A DNA stretch of 64,000 bases. Source: Zychaea mexicana (Eukaryota > Mucoromycota > Mucoromycetes > Mucorales > Lichtheimiaceae). The notes beneath the pieces are model-generated. The model saw nothing but the letters and a program-made list of their open reading frames with translations, had not been told where the DNA came from and did no database searches. The stretch spans positions 1-64,000 of the forward strand of contig NW_026516842.1 in the NCBI RefSeq assembly GCF_025766255.1, given 5' to 3'. Positions within the stretch are counted from its first letter, which is position 1; each line of letters opens with the position of its first letter. Shown here piece after piece: positions 22,174 through 33,315 of the stretch. Position numbers and translations under genes: made by a program.

Positions 22174-24715
22174 TAATGATCAACTGCATCAAAATTGGCC
22201 ATTTTAACGCCACTGGTGTCAACCATCGGGCACCAGATGATTTGTAATCAAGAAAACATAGACATAATTCTTCTCACTAAAACATATCTTACCTACAGGC
22301 GGCTCCTTACTGACTGGCATCAGTACCACACCTACGCCACCCCGAACGAAACAACTAATAGAGGATGAGCCCTGGGTGGTATTTCATTGCTTGTACGACC
22401 AGATATCAACGTCTATAATCACCACTACCCTATGAATAATCTGCACATTTTATTATTCCAGGTTGGTACATACTCCTTCTACGGCCTATATCTACCACCT
22501 TCTCTCAATATCGACACCTGTGCACAGCTGCTGGATCAGCTAAACATCGCCGATCATACCGTCATTATCGGTGACCTCAACGCACGTTCACCAACGATAA
22601 CCGGCGACCATTCGGACAACAAAAGAGGACGAGACATACTAGAGCCCTGGCTATTTGCAAACGGGATACACATATAGAACGGATCACTCGCAAGAGGGCA
22701 GCCTACATATCGCGTCGCCAATGGCAGTAGTATCATTGATATATTTATATCACGCGTTGGGGCCCTAGAAGAACCAGAAATTCAGATATTTGACAGCATC
22801 GCAATCAACAACTCTAAGCACCATGTATGCATGCTGTCCTTTACACCGACTACACCCTGGCTTCCACTACCAGCTCCGAACTCTCCACGCTACCATTGGA
22901 AACTGCAACGCCTCATGGATCCAGATGTTCGTAAACTCTACGTTAATCAGTTCAATTGCAACATTGCCAGTACAGTGAAGTCTCTCAACCACATAGTCGT
23001 CAACAGCGCCAAAGCCATACCAGACAAACCAACAGTCGAACAGCTAGGGAAAGATGTAGTTGCAGCAATCCACGACGCATTGGACACGAGCGTTACTCGC
23101 AGCAAACCGCGATCAACACAACGGAAATGGTTTTGGAACAGCGAGCTACAAGATAAAGCCGATTATCGAGATATAGCGTATAAGCAATGGCGACGAGCCC
23201 CCAACAAAATTGTAATACGAGCTCGGCTCTGGTGTAAATATATATCCTGTTGTGAAGTTTTTACTCGCAAAGTACACCTAGCAAAAAGACGAAGCTGGAA
23301 CCAGTTCTGCATCGAATTGGCTACTGCACCGGTAAACGAGGCTAATACCATGATTAAACGGATCATCTGGCAACCGAGTCATACCTTCTCTCATCCAGAA
23401 GGCCCTCAATAAGCGGTAGAAATCATGGTAACTCATCTGAGCAAAACGTTTGGTGGTGAACAGGCCCAAGGATGCGGTAATACATACTTTAGCATAAAAA
23501 ACTATGTCGTTGATGAAGACCCGTTCCCAGCACCAGCAATCGAAACCGTTTTACGCAAACTGGCACCGCGCAAGGCACCTGGAGACGATCACATCACCGG
23601 CGCCATGCTTAAGCCGATCGCTACTACATTGGCACAGGTATTAAGCAAATTGTTTAAACTATGCTGGGACTGGTCATAGGTCCCTATCTCCTGGCGCACC
23701 GCACAAGTCGTGCCCATACACAAGAAAGGTGATGCCACAGAAGCTAGCAACTACCGGCCAATCAGTTTGACTAGTGTACTCCACAAAGTTCTTGAGCGCT
23801 GCCTACTTCCCAAACTAATGGAGTCTATGCCAGCACTAGCCATGGCCCACGGTGGTTTTCGCCATCATCGCGGTGCCCTCGACCAAGCTTTTGCACTCAA
23901 CATGTTAATACGTCACTACTAGCGGACATATCAAGAATCCCCTGTGCTCGCCTTTCTAGATATCAAGGCTGCCTATGACTCGGTCAATCGCGACATCATA
24001 TGGTCAACGCTGCAGGGACACCTGCCAAGCGCTCTGTTCCATATGATTCGTCATATGTTTGATGATGTACGCAGAGCCGTCATCTTACAAAATTTCCAAT
24101 CACGCTATATTCAGCCTAAACGCGGAGTACTCCAAGGCTCAATCCTCAGCCCCTTGTTGTATGCGGTCTTCATCAACACATTGCCGAACCGACTCCAGCT
24201 CACAATCATTGGAAACAAATGCATGACACCTATTGTTCTCCGTACTATACCCCACAACAGCGCCACTAAAGCATCAATACAAAATCAAGTATATCTGGGT
24301 GACAAAAATGGAAAGCTAGGCAAGAATCGACCTGACACCGACCGCACGATCATTCTAGCACTACTTTACGCCGATGATGTAGCCCTCATCGCCTCTTGCA
24401 GTGATATTCACCACCTACTTAAGGCAGCCGAGAGCCACTCGTGCGACTACGGATACTGCTGGCACCCTGGAAAGTGCGCTATCATTGAGCCCCTAGAAGC
24501 GCCAACCAGTACAACTTCAGCTTCTCGTCCACCGGCAACATATAGAAGCTACGGTACCGCCATCCCTAAGGTTAACAGCTTTCAGTACCTAGGCCACCTA
24601 TTTACGTACAATAGATTAGACATCGAGCATCTTGTTCCACAGCGTATAACCAAGGCAACCTACAACATGTCATTGCTCCATCAAGTCGGTCTCCATTAGT
24701 ATAGTATTGGCCTAT

Positions 24716-25183
24716 TATAGCAGTGCAGAATAGTGTGACTTGTGTCACTTGGTGAGTCGACCATTGAGTAACAAGCCTAGCTATGCATGATAGAAAATTA
24801 TAAATTCTCATCCCATATGCACAATAAAAAAAAAACCCCTTTTTCTCTCGTACTTTTCGTTTACTATCCTTTTGACTCCGTTTAAGTCAAACCGACCGTA
24901 CCCATTGCATACTGTATGTAACGATATAAGAAACCAGACCGCTCGTTCAAGCTTGAGAACTATTATTGATGGATTTTACGGACATATATAGCTTACTATC
25001 GCTTCACAACTTTGTACCTCGCCCTAGCTTGTAAACCTCATATATTTTATATACTTGATTGATTCCACGGTACTTATACGCTTTTCTACCATCGTACATC
25101 CCCTTTATGCTGTATATGAATCTCATGCGCTATATGTTTTGTGGCATGTTTAGTCGTCTATTCCAATCTCAGACAATACAATA
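24716..25183 (+). repeat. 5' LTR of Ty3 element 1
   Basis: 468 bp, matches 31399-31866 except for about two or three positions around the A/C homopolymer and ctctcgtac/ctcttgtac. Preceded by ctat. Confidence 0.95.
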
Positions 25184-25302
25184 AAACTGGTAGAGAAGCT
25201 GGGCGTAGGCCATCCACATTGCCACAACATCGTAAAACCTCAAAGAACAAAGCCAACCGGCGAAAATACAAAGCAACTACTTCTGCCTGTGCGGTGGTGA
25301 TA

Positions 25303-26394
25303 ATGTCAGACCAAACAGGAGACGAAACCGCGCGTGACCAAAACAACCGCATTGTCGTGCATATGGAAACATCACGCGTAGATGCACCTAAATTTGGAGG
25401 AGATCTCAATCATGACGATCCCTTGAAGTTTCTTAACGCATTCAAAGATGCTGCAGTAGCGAACAATTGGCAGAGCGACAGACGACGTATCGAAATGGCA
25501 GGACTATCATTGTATGCCCATGCCAAAGATTGGTTTGAACATGATCTGAATCTCGAACGTAGCACCGCTTTTGACGACGAATCCGACGACTGTTTTGTCC
25601 AACAATTCAAGAACGAATTCCTAACAGCACGATGGCAGGAGCGCTATCGGTGGGAATATCGGCAACGCATACAGCTGCAACACGAATCCAGACTACAATA
25701 TACAACAAACAAACTTGCCTTGGCGAGTCGATACGAAAAGGGGTGCAATACCCAGCTATTGGCCAGTGACAAGATCGCTGATGTCATTGAAGGCCTCAGA
25801 TTGGAATATCGAGAGCAGCTTCGCGGTGCGGCACCTACCAGAATCAGTGAGCTCAAAGAAGCCGTCCGAGCAGCCGAGCGGCATATGGAGGTCATACGAC
25901 ACACTGTCGGTCTTGGCAACTTGCCTCAGCAGGCAGCGCCACAACATGACGGACGCCAAATCGTTCCTGTCTATCAAACCACTGCTCGTCAGCAAACGAG
26001 GCCACCCAGAGGCGACCGCTCAGACACATCGACTTTGCAAGACCATTTTGATAACAGTTTGGCGAATGCGTTAGACAAGATGGAGGCGATGATGAGGTCG
26101 TACGCATCATCACAAGCACCAAGGCAGATTCTAAAACGACCTGAGGCCGGAGGAGCCGCACATGCAGGAAACGCATACAGTGCGGCGCGTTGCTACAATT
26201 GTAACAAGACCGGTCACCTAGCTCGCCAGTGTCGAGGCCCTTGCAGCACATGTCCAGAACAAGAGCACAATGCTATGAACTGTCCTAGAAGACAAGCAGG
26301 AGCACAAGTAACTGACGCCAAGAGCGCGAACAGAAACAATGCAGACATTCAAGGCGGAAACTCCACGACGTATTTTCAGGGCGGCCGCCAGTAA
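25303..26394 (+). CDS. gag: Ty3 Gag (capsid/nucleocapsid)
   Basis: The ATG at 25303 (MSDQTGDETARDQNN) is preferred because the upstream in-frame ATG at 25141 lies in the 5' LTR. 363 residues. It has a capsid-like helical region around DPLKFLNAFKDAAVANNW and WFEHDLN, a retrotransposon-gag segment with QQFKNEFL and WEYRQRIQLQ, and a zinc knuckle CYNCNKTGHLARQC followed by a second C/H cluster CSTCPEQEHNAMNC. Intact, no internal stop. The pol frame is -1 relative to gag and is open across the last 78 nt of gag, so pol may be made by -1 frameshifting or by restart at the ATG 30 nt after the gag stop. Confidence 0.92.
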   Translation: MSDQTGDETARDQNNRIVVHMETSRVDAPKFGGDLNHDDPLKFLNAFKDAAVANNWQSDRRRIEMAGLSLYAHAKDWFEHDLNLERSTAFDDESDDCFVQQFKNEFLTARWQERYRWEYRQRIQLQHESRLQYTTNKLALASRYEKGCNTQLLASDKIADVIEGLRLEYREQLRGAAPTRISELKEAVRAAERHMEVIRHTVGLGNLPQQAAPQHDGRQIVPVYQTTARQQTRPPRGDRSDTSTLQDHFDNSLANALDKMEAMMRSYASSQAPRQILKRPEAGGAAHAGNAYSAARCYNCNKTGHLARQCRGPCSTCPEQEHNAMNCPRRQAGAQVTDAKSANRNNADIQGGNSTTYFQGGRQ

Positions 26395-26423
26395 AGGCAG
26401 GCACTGCGGCCGAACCCTCATCA

Positions 26424-29400
26424 ATGACAAGACCTGTCAACTTTATACAAGGGGTGTACGCTACTGGCGACGGCGATACACCTGCAACTAGCACCAGAAG
26501 TCGCAAACGAGAACATGACAGCAACATGGAGGTCGACTCCTCGCAACCACCCGCTCAACACAACAATCAACAAACATCACCAAATGTTCATGTCAGCGAC
26601 GAAAGATACAACAAGCTGTTGGCAAATCTGGAAAAAGCACGTCAAGCAAAAGCACAATACAAACGAGCCGATGATGAGGCGCGAGCGCGAGGAGAGATCC
26701 CGCCATCATTGCAGCATAAAGCATCATCTGAATTCCCCTTGATCGTGGATCAGAAGGGAAACGTACAGCAATTCGATATCTGTCAAGCCCTCAAAAACAT
26801 GAAAATTGAAGTGCCATTTCCTCAATTGATGTACTATGCACCGGTCCTGCGGCAAGAAGCGTTAAATGCCATGGGAGCCACCAGCAATAGTAGTCATCGA
26901 CGCAGGCAAGAGCCTCTGGTATCAACAGTAAACACCACTATCACCGCGAAGAAATTGCATTACGATACCACTGACAAGCAAGAAATGCGAGCGCTTCAGG
27001 CAATCTATGCAATCATCGCAGATGAACAGATTGAGGCGTTGGTTGACTGTGGGTCCAATGTGTCTATTTTGCCGATATCACTGGTCCAACGAGTGAAGCT
27101 GGATATGAACATTCGTCCGACAGAAAGAGTCATCCGCTTTGGTGGAGGAAGTCTCGAGCATCCCGTTGGTACCATTGACCTGAACATCACGTTGAGCAAG
27201 GAGCTTGTTGTCCACCACCGGTTCATGGTGGTACAAAATCACAATACTCCTCTAATTCTTGGGCACGATTTCTTGTACCACACTTGCACCAGCGTTATAC
27301 CGTACCAACAACGCATCACCTTCCTCAAACCAGACAGACATCCAGACGACACGTCAAATGATGCTATTTGGGAGGTACCAACGCATTGGGGGTTTGGGCC
27401 TGAACCCTGTCGAGAAGTGCTACCAGTTTCGGACGAAAACGTCGAGATGGAGGCGGTCTATGCACATATGGCCATTGAACGAGAAAGCGATAACAACAAT
27501 GCGGACAGAATAATCACGCTGCACAATGATCTGGTCCTTGACAAAGGTGAAGTCCTGGCGCTAAGACTCAAAATCCAAGGAGACTCAGCAGCAATTGGCG
27601 AACACCTCGTCCTCGAAACTCACCCTGTCGGGCACCACGACATAGTGATTTGGCCATCAAAGATTGAATCAGATCAATCTGCTTTTCTGTTTATCGCGAA
27701 CCGTGGGCAGCAGCGTCTTGGGGTAAAAGCCGGGGATATCATCGGTGCCGCCAAGAATATGTTGACATTGCCTCAGCGGCCCACCACCACTGACTTGGAT
27801 GAGGTAATGCGGCAACTACAAGAACTGACGTGGTACCCAGATGCACCAACACCAAGCGGCGACAGGGTGCCAATCTACCAACAAGATGTCAACGAAAGCA
27901 TTATAGTGCGCTCAAATATGGCTATCGCAGAACCACCCAAAACACCTGCGACTAAACGCTTCAACATCAATCCAACGCTATCATCCCACGAACAAAACCG
28001 ACTGCAAGCCGTTTTGGACAAGCATGAAGATCGATTTGCAACATCGCTATCCGAAGTGGGAGAGCTTAACGTGCCACCGTACCATATTCAGCTGAAACCA
28101 GGCGCGAAACCTACCAAGGTTGCACCGTACGCAATTCCTTTCGAAGCAAATCAATGGTTAAAAGGGTACCTAAAAGATTTGGAAGCCATGAATCTGATTG
28201 AGCCCTGTTCAGGCCCTTGGGCAGCAGGCACTGTTCTGATACCTGCTGATGCTGAGAAGCGTAAGCCGAGAGTACGACGAAAAGCCAAGGCCCTGCATAA
28301 AACGCCACGTGTAAAATTGTCCCGACAAGGTAAACCTATGCCGGTTTGGTCGCTCCTTGCTGGAGAAGAAACCAATCGCGACCCGAGTGACGACGAGTTG
28401 AACGGCGATAACCAAGAGCTATACATGCCGGCATTTGCAGCGAAAAATGGTCAAGAACGAATTGGCTACGATGCGCATGGGAACGCTGTGCAGTACAGTT
28501 GTGCCGCGCCTGTTGCAGATCACGCAGGAAGCAAGGATCCCTACCGGCTATGCCTCAACTACAAACCTGTCAATGCCGCTTGCGAGGACTCAGCGTATCC
28601 AATACCCAACACGAACTTTCTGTTTACTCTACTGTGGGGATCAAAATACATATCGATATGTGATGCGCTTCGAGGATACTGGCAGCTTCCAATTCAAGAA
28701 GACGACCGTGATCTCACCGGTTTTGTGACACATTACGGGCAATACAGGTGGACTCGTTTGGCGATGGGCTTGAAAGGTGCTCCAGGCGCTTGGCAATCTA
28801 TTATGGACGACTGTTTCCGAGAAGTGTTGTATGACTATCTCTTAGTCTACATCGATGACCTGATCATCTTCAGCAAGACTTTTGAAGAACACCTGGAGCA
28901 TATTGACAAGGTCCTCTCAATGGCGGCGAAGATAAATCTATCACTCTCCCAGCGGAAATGCAAGTTTGGGTATCAAGAATTACGAGTCCTCGGGTACATC
29001 GTAGGCGAACAAGGATTTGAGATGGAGCAATCGAAAGTCGACAAAATCGTCCAATGGCCACCGCCGAAAAATGTTCATGAACTAAACTGGTTCATAGGCC
29101 TGATTCAATACTACCGTCGGTTTTTGCCTAACCTGTCAACTAAGATGGCACCATTGAACGCGCTCAAAAAGAAGGATCAGCCATTCGTGTGGGGTGATCA
29201 AGAACAAGAGTGCTTCGATTTATGCAAGAGCCTTGTCAGCACCGAACCTGTTCTTGCACATCCTGACTTCACACGACCGTTCACCTAGTTCACCGATGCT
29301 TCTAATACCAGGATAGGCGGACTCCTCAGCCAAGAGAGCAAAGAGCATCCAGGCGTGTATTTGCCTATATACTTTGGAAGCCGTGCCCTTTCTGATGCCG

Positions 29401-31115
29401 AAAAAAAGCTGTCCACATATGAAAGGGAGTTTATGGCCATTGTATACTTTACTCATTTCTTTCGCCTGTATCTACTTGGTCGTCATTTCCACGTGGTAAC
29501 GGATCACAAGGCGTTAGAGTTCATTGCCAATCTCAAGGAAGGAACATCTGCACGAGTCGCACGTTGGCTAATGACCTTGGCCATGTACGACTTCACCATT
29601 AGTTACAAGCCAGGCAAAGCGAACGTTCAAGCAGATGCCTTATCAAGGCTACCCCAGAATGTGATGGACAACATTGATCTCGATGAGGTCATTGTTGACG
29701 ACTACCTTCCTGTACACGTGATACAAGATCTCCCCGAAGAAGCTCGCAGAAAACGCCCGCGTATTCAGGATGATGGTGAACAATGGGGTGGAATGGCTCG
29801 GGATCGTTATGCATCATTGGTCAAATACTTGTTGACGTTGAGCATGGATGAAGGCATCAGCGAAAAAGAAAAGCGTGCGATCCGACAAGCTGCGCGGTAC
29901 TACTATTGGCATGATGACAAACTATATCGACGATCTTCGAAAAGTACAGGCGTGCGTATGGTAGTGCGACAAGGCGAAGTACTACAGATATTGCAAGAAA
30001 ATCACGATCACCTCCTGGCAGGTCATCAAGGGGTTGGACGGACTTTCGCGCGAATAAAGGACAGATATTATTGGCCCGGCTACTTTGCCGATGTGAGGAA
30101 GTACGTGCTCTCATGTCCGACTTGTCAACAATATGGACCACGCAAGCCGCCTACACCACTGCACCCTTGGGCTCCTGCAAAAGAGGGTCCCTTTGGACGA
30201 CTCTTTATTGACTTCCTGACCATGCCGACATCGGAGCACGGAAACAACGCCATATTGCTTGGAGTCGACAGCTTTAGCGGCTGGATGGAGGCAATGCCTA
30301 CAGCAACCAAGAGTAGCGATGCTACCCTGGTGTTCCTATTCGAGTGGATCTGTCGATATGGCCAGCCTGAAATCGTGATCAGCGACAATGCAAGCCATTT
30401 TACTGGGCACGACTTGAATCGACGCATGAAATATCAGTATGGCTTAACAATCAAAACGGGCGCAGCACATCATCCCTAACGTCAGGGACAAGTAGAACGA
30501 GCAGTGAGAACGGTGCGCACAATCCTACGCCGCCTTGGCACACATTACCTCGGATCTTGGGAAACTTGGCTTTCAGCAGCGTTATTTGTCATCAGGACAT
30601 CGGCAAGGCGTGACCATGGTTGTACCCCGTTCTACTTAGCTTTTGGGCGAGAGCCACGATTGCCTATAAGTATGACGGCAGCATCTGAGGAGATTGCGGC
30701 TCCCTTGGATGATGTGGATGAAGAAACGGCATATGCGGTTGTTTCCGAGCGCATGGAGGATTTTACACGGATGCAGGCGACGGCGCTAACTTTTGCCAAA
30801 CAACGCATGAAGGAGTACAAGCAAGCGATGAAGATCCGGTATGATGCGAAGGCCAAAGCGAGGCAATTTATGGTGGGCGATAAGGTAATGGTTCATAACG
30901 AAGCATTATCGCCTATGAGCACTGACTTAGCACCACACTGGATCGGACCCTACGCTGTGGACAAGAGATTGGGCTACGACACATACAAATTGCGCGACGA
31001 AGCATTATCTCTTCCTGGGGTATTCCATGCAAACCGGCTCAAGTTTTATTATACTCGTCCTCGATTGGAACGAACATCCATCCGCCACGAACATGAACTG
31101 TGGTATCAGTCCTAA
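26424..31115 (+). pseudogene. pol: Ty3 Pol: protease, reverse transcriptase, RNase H, integrase
   Basis: One frame of about 1563 codons with two stops: TAG 29286-29288 between reverse transcriptase and RNase H, and TAA 30477-30479 in integrase (between HHP and RQGQVERAV, where Gln is expected). Protease: VDCGSNVSIL (Asp about residue 208, with Cys where Ser/Thr is usual) and LILGHDFL. Reverse transcriptase: GPWAAGTVLIPA, an insertion of about 97 residues (about 607-704), YRLCLNYKPVN, QYRWTRLAMGLKGAPG and YIDD (about 809). RNase H: FTDASN and TDHKALEF. Integrase: HQGVGRTF..CPTCQQ zinc site, FIDFLT, ISDNASHF and GQVERAV giving D, D, E. Order RT-RH-IN places it in Ty3. Ends with a basic chromodomain-free tail. 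Confidence 0.93.
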
Positions 31116-31398
31116 TCAGCTGTCGATATATCTTCTTATCTATGTCTTTATTCTTTTTCTTTTCTTTCCCTGACGTCTCTCCTATTCTCTTTCGTTTCAA
31201 CATTTCTTCTACTGTGGATTCCATCAAGAATTTACTTATGCGAGGTTCTTATGTCAATTTCCCCCCCCTACGTTCGTATTGTTTCCTATATGTTGTTTCT
31301 ACATGTTCTATTCTTACCATGTATCTATCTGCCCAATTCTGCCCTTCTCTTTAATGATAACTCGCTTGGGGACCATAGCGAGTCATCAAGGCCCTCTT
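31116..31398 (+). other. Ty3 3' untranslated region
   Basis: Pyrimidine-rich tract followed by the inverted pair actcgct/agcgagt (about 31361-31384) just before the 3' LTR. A classical polypurine tract is not obvious. Confidence 0.6.
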
Positions 31399-31866
31399 TA
31401 TAGCAGTGCAGAATAGTGTGACTTGTGTCACTTGGTGAGTCGACCATTGAGTAACAAGCCTAGCTATGCATGATAGAAAATTATAAATTCTCATCCCATA
31501 TGCACAATAAAAAAAAACCCCCTTTTTCTCTTGTACTTTTCGTTTACTATCCTTTTGACTCCGTTTAAGTCAAACCGACCGTACCCATTGCATACTGTAT
31601 GTAACGATATAAGAAACCAGACCGCTCGTTCAAGCTTGAGAACTATTATTGATGGATTTTACGGACATATATAGCTTACTATCGCTTCACAACTTTGTAC
31701 CTCGCCCTAGCTTGTAAACCTCATATATTTTATATACTTGATTGATTCCACGGTACTTATACGCTTTTCTACCATCGTACATCCCCTTTATGCTGTATAT
31801 GAATCTCATGCGCTATATGTTTTGTGGCATGTTTAGTCGTCTATTCCAATCTCAGACAATACAATA
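31399..31866 (+). repeat. 3' LTR of Ty3 element 1
   Basis: 468 bp, nearly identical to the 5' LTR. Followed by the ctat target copy at 31867-31870, after which LINE ORF2 resumes (AYCTFIHLVLEYELAIAAL). Confidence 0.95.
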
Positions 31867-31950
31867 CTATGGCTGGCATTACGAGCATACTGCACATTCA
31901 TCCACCTAGTACTTGAATATGAACTAGCAATAGCCGCATTGAGCGCTAAG

Positions 31951-32269
31951 GGAATTAACTATTAATAAAAAATAAAAAAAGGTTTTAATAATTATATATA
32001 AATAATTGTTTAAAAATATATAGGAAAAAATAAAAAATTAGATTATAATTTTTTTATTTTTGAAACTTTTAACTTTTTTTTTTTTACTTTAAATATTTTA
32101 AAGTGATATATCTTTTAATGTTTGATGTTTAATTTAAAAAGTGGCGGAATGGTAGTGAGCATACCCTCCTCTACCCGAGGAATACTTAGACGACAGGTAG
32201 CTTAACAGTGAAAGGAATAACAAATTAATTAGCAATTTATTGCTAAATTAATTGTTATGGATTGATACT
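31951..32269. mobile_element. AT-rich non-autonomous element C
   Basis: Flanked by ctaag at 31946-31950 and 32270-32274. Removing it with one copy restores LINE reading AALSAK-QIDKLQKAQ exactly. Ends: ggaattaactattaata... and, in reverse complement, agtatcaatccataac, similar to elements A and B. The interior is nearly all A/T except a GC-bearing stretch near 32142-32205 (gtggcggaatggtagtgagc...) that resembles the D-arm region of a class II tRNA such as tRNA-Leu. No full cloverleaf. Confidence 0.8.
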
Positions 32270-33068
32270 CTAAGCAGATCGACAAGCTCCAGAAGGCACA
32301 AATTGGTTGCATAAAAATGACCTGTAACTACAACACAATGACAAGTACAACGTACATAGTACCTCTGGTGATGGCGGACCTACCATCTATGAAGATCTGT
32401 ATGCATAGCTTACAGCTTAAATTTGTCGCTCGCTTGAACACATTGCCAGTATCAACACTGGCCCGGGCAGTTGAACTATCGATCCTATAGGAAGAACCGA
32501 AAAATGAGAAGCAATGGATCAAACTTTCCAAGAGCAACCCACTCTATAAGCACTATAGAGCGCTCCTTCACTCTATAAATCCTCCCACCAACATTGTCAA
32601 CACAGTAATTGCTCAAGCTCGTAATGGAGAACTAGAGAAGCGCCACCAAGCATCTATGTCAGTCCAGTGTCTTCGGCCCACACGCACAATCGACCCTGTG
32701 CTGTACCTGCTAGCATCTCCGAATGACCACCATCGCTTACTTAACTGGCACCTGTATTGGCTACCTGGCTATTACCCACGCAAGGACTGTCGTTGTGGTG
32801 CACGAGCTTTCACCTGCAACTACTACAGTCTCGTTTGTCTACTACTGCATCCAATGTGGCAAGAGCTTACTGACGCCTAAGGCACAGCTCCTACAAGCTA
32901 CCACGGACTGACGTCGGTCTGACCAACGGAAAATGGCAATCCATATGGCCAGCGATACTACGTATCCTCAGAGAAATCGACCAACTCTGTCACTCCAAAG
33001 AACTTTTGCTGGATGGGACGTTCCCCGGCGACGACTTTTCACCACCATTGTCTTCAGAGCAAGATTAA

Positions 33069-33315
33069 AGTGCCCTGACTATCCTTCTTTCTTCTGTCAT
33101 TTATTTTAATTTATTTGTAACAACCTATACAGACCTTATTATATATGCACTACCACACTGGCTTAAGTTTTTCCTCCTGACTATGGGGGGTTTTTTAAGT
33201 TCTTGCATCTATTCCTTATATATAACGTATCCACACGAACCGCAAGGAAGCGACCGCAATGCCTATTGGCGCAGGTCCACAGCCTTCTATAAATAATAAA
33301 ACCAAAATTTTCATC
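33069..33315 (+). other. LINE 3' untranslated region and tail
   Basis: Runs from the ORF2 stop (33066-33068) to the right target copy. Contains a G6 run at 33184 and an AT-rich end ataaataataaaacc. Confidence 0.7.

Larger units (their letters stand above)
24716..31866 (+). mobile_element. Ty3-type LTR retrotransposon 1 (7151 bp)
   Basis: Two 468-bp LTRs differing at only a few bases, gag and pol between them, inserted into LINE ORF2 with a 4-bp duplication CTAT (24712-24715 and 31867-31870). Ends are tatagcagtg...caatacaata rather than TG..CA, but they form an imperfect short inverted repeat. Near-identical LTRs mean a recent insertion, later than the LINE. A candidate primer site tggtagagaagctggg lies just after the 5' LTR; its tRNA partner is not identified. 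Confidence 0.95.
22174..33068 (+). pseudogene. LINE ORF2: endonuclease + reverse transcriptase (nested insertions)
   Basis: Nicks target DNA and copies element RNA at the nick. Native segments: 22174-24715, 31871-31950 and 32275-33068. Endonuclease motifs: IIGDLNARS (about 22565), GSSIIDIFIS and SKHHV. Reverse transcriptase: YRPISLTSV (about 23753), FLDIKAAYDSV with the first Asp (about 23955), GVLQGSILSPLLYAVF and YADDVALIA (about 24368). Downstream: LEYELAIAALSAK, joined in frame to QIDKLQKAQIGC once the AT-rich element is removed, then a cysteine stretch CRCGARAFTC. Damage: frame change at about 22240; in-frame stops near 22365 (TGA), at 22675 (TAG), 23410 (TAA), 23677 (TAG), 23920 (TAG) and 24697 (TAG), and further stops or frame changes after 32275. 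Confidence 0.88.
20561..33315 (+). mobile_element. Non-LTR retrotransposon (LINE), full length, with two nested insertions
   Basis: Bounded by 13-bp direct repeats. Native length is about 5.3 kb after removing the Ty3 element and the AT-rich element. It has two ORFs: a coiled-coil ORF1 and an ORF2 with AP-type endonuclease, reverse transcriptase and a C-terminal cysteine region. The 3' end is AT-rich (ataaataataaaacc...) before the right target copy. A short 5' untranslated region of about 83 bp precedes ORF1, so the element is not 5'-truncated. Confidence 0.92.

Noticed and set aside
11210..33068. Reassigned stop codon (UAG or UAA read as an amino acid)
   Set aside because: In-frame TAG falls on positions where families have Trp in some places and more probably Gln or other residues in others; TAA and TGA also occur. 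TAG or TAA also ends genes. No single reassignment fits, while independent C-to-T changes do.
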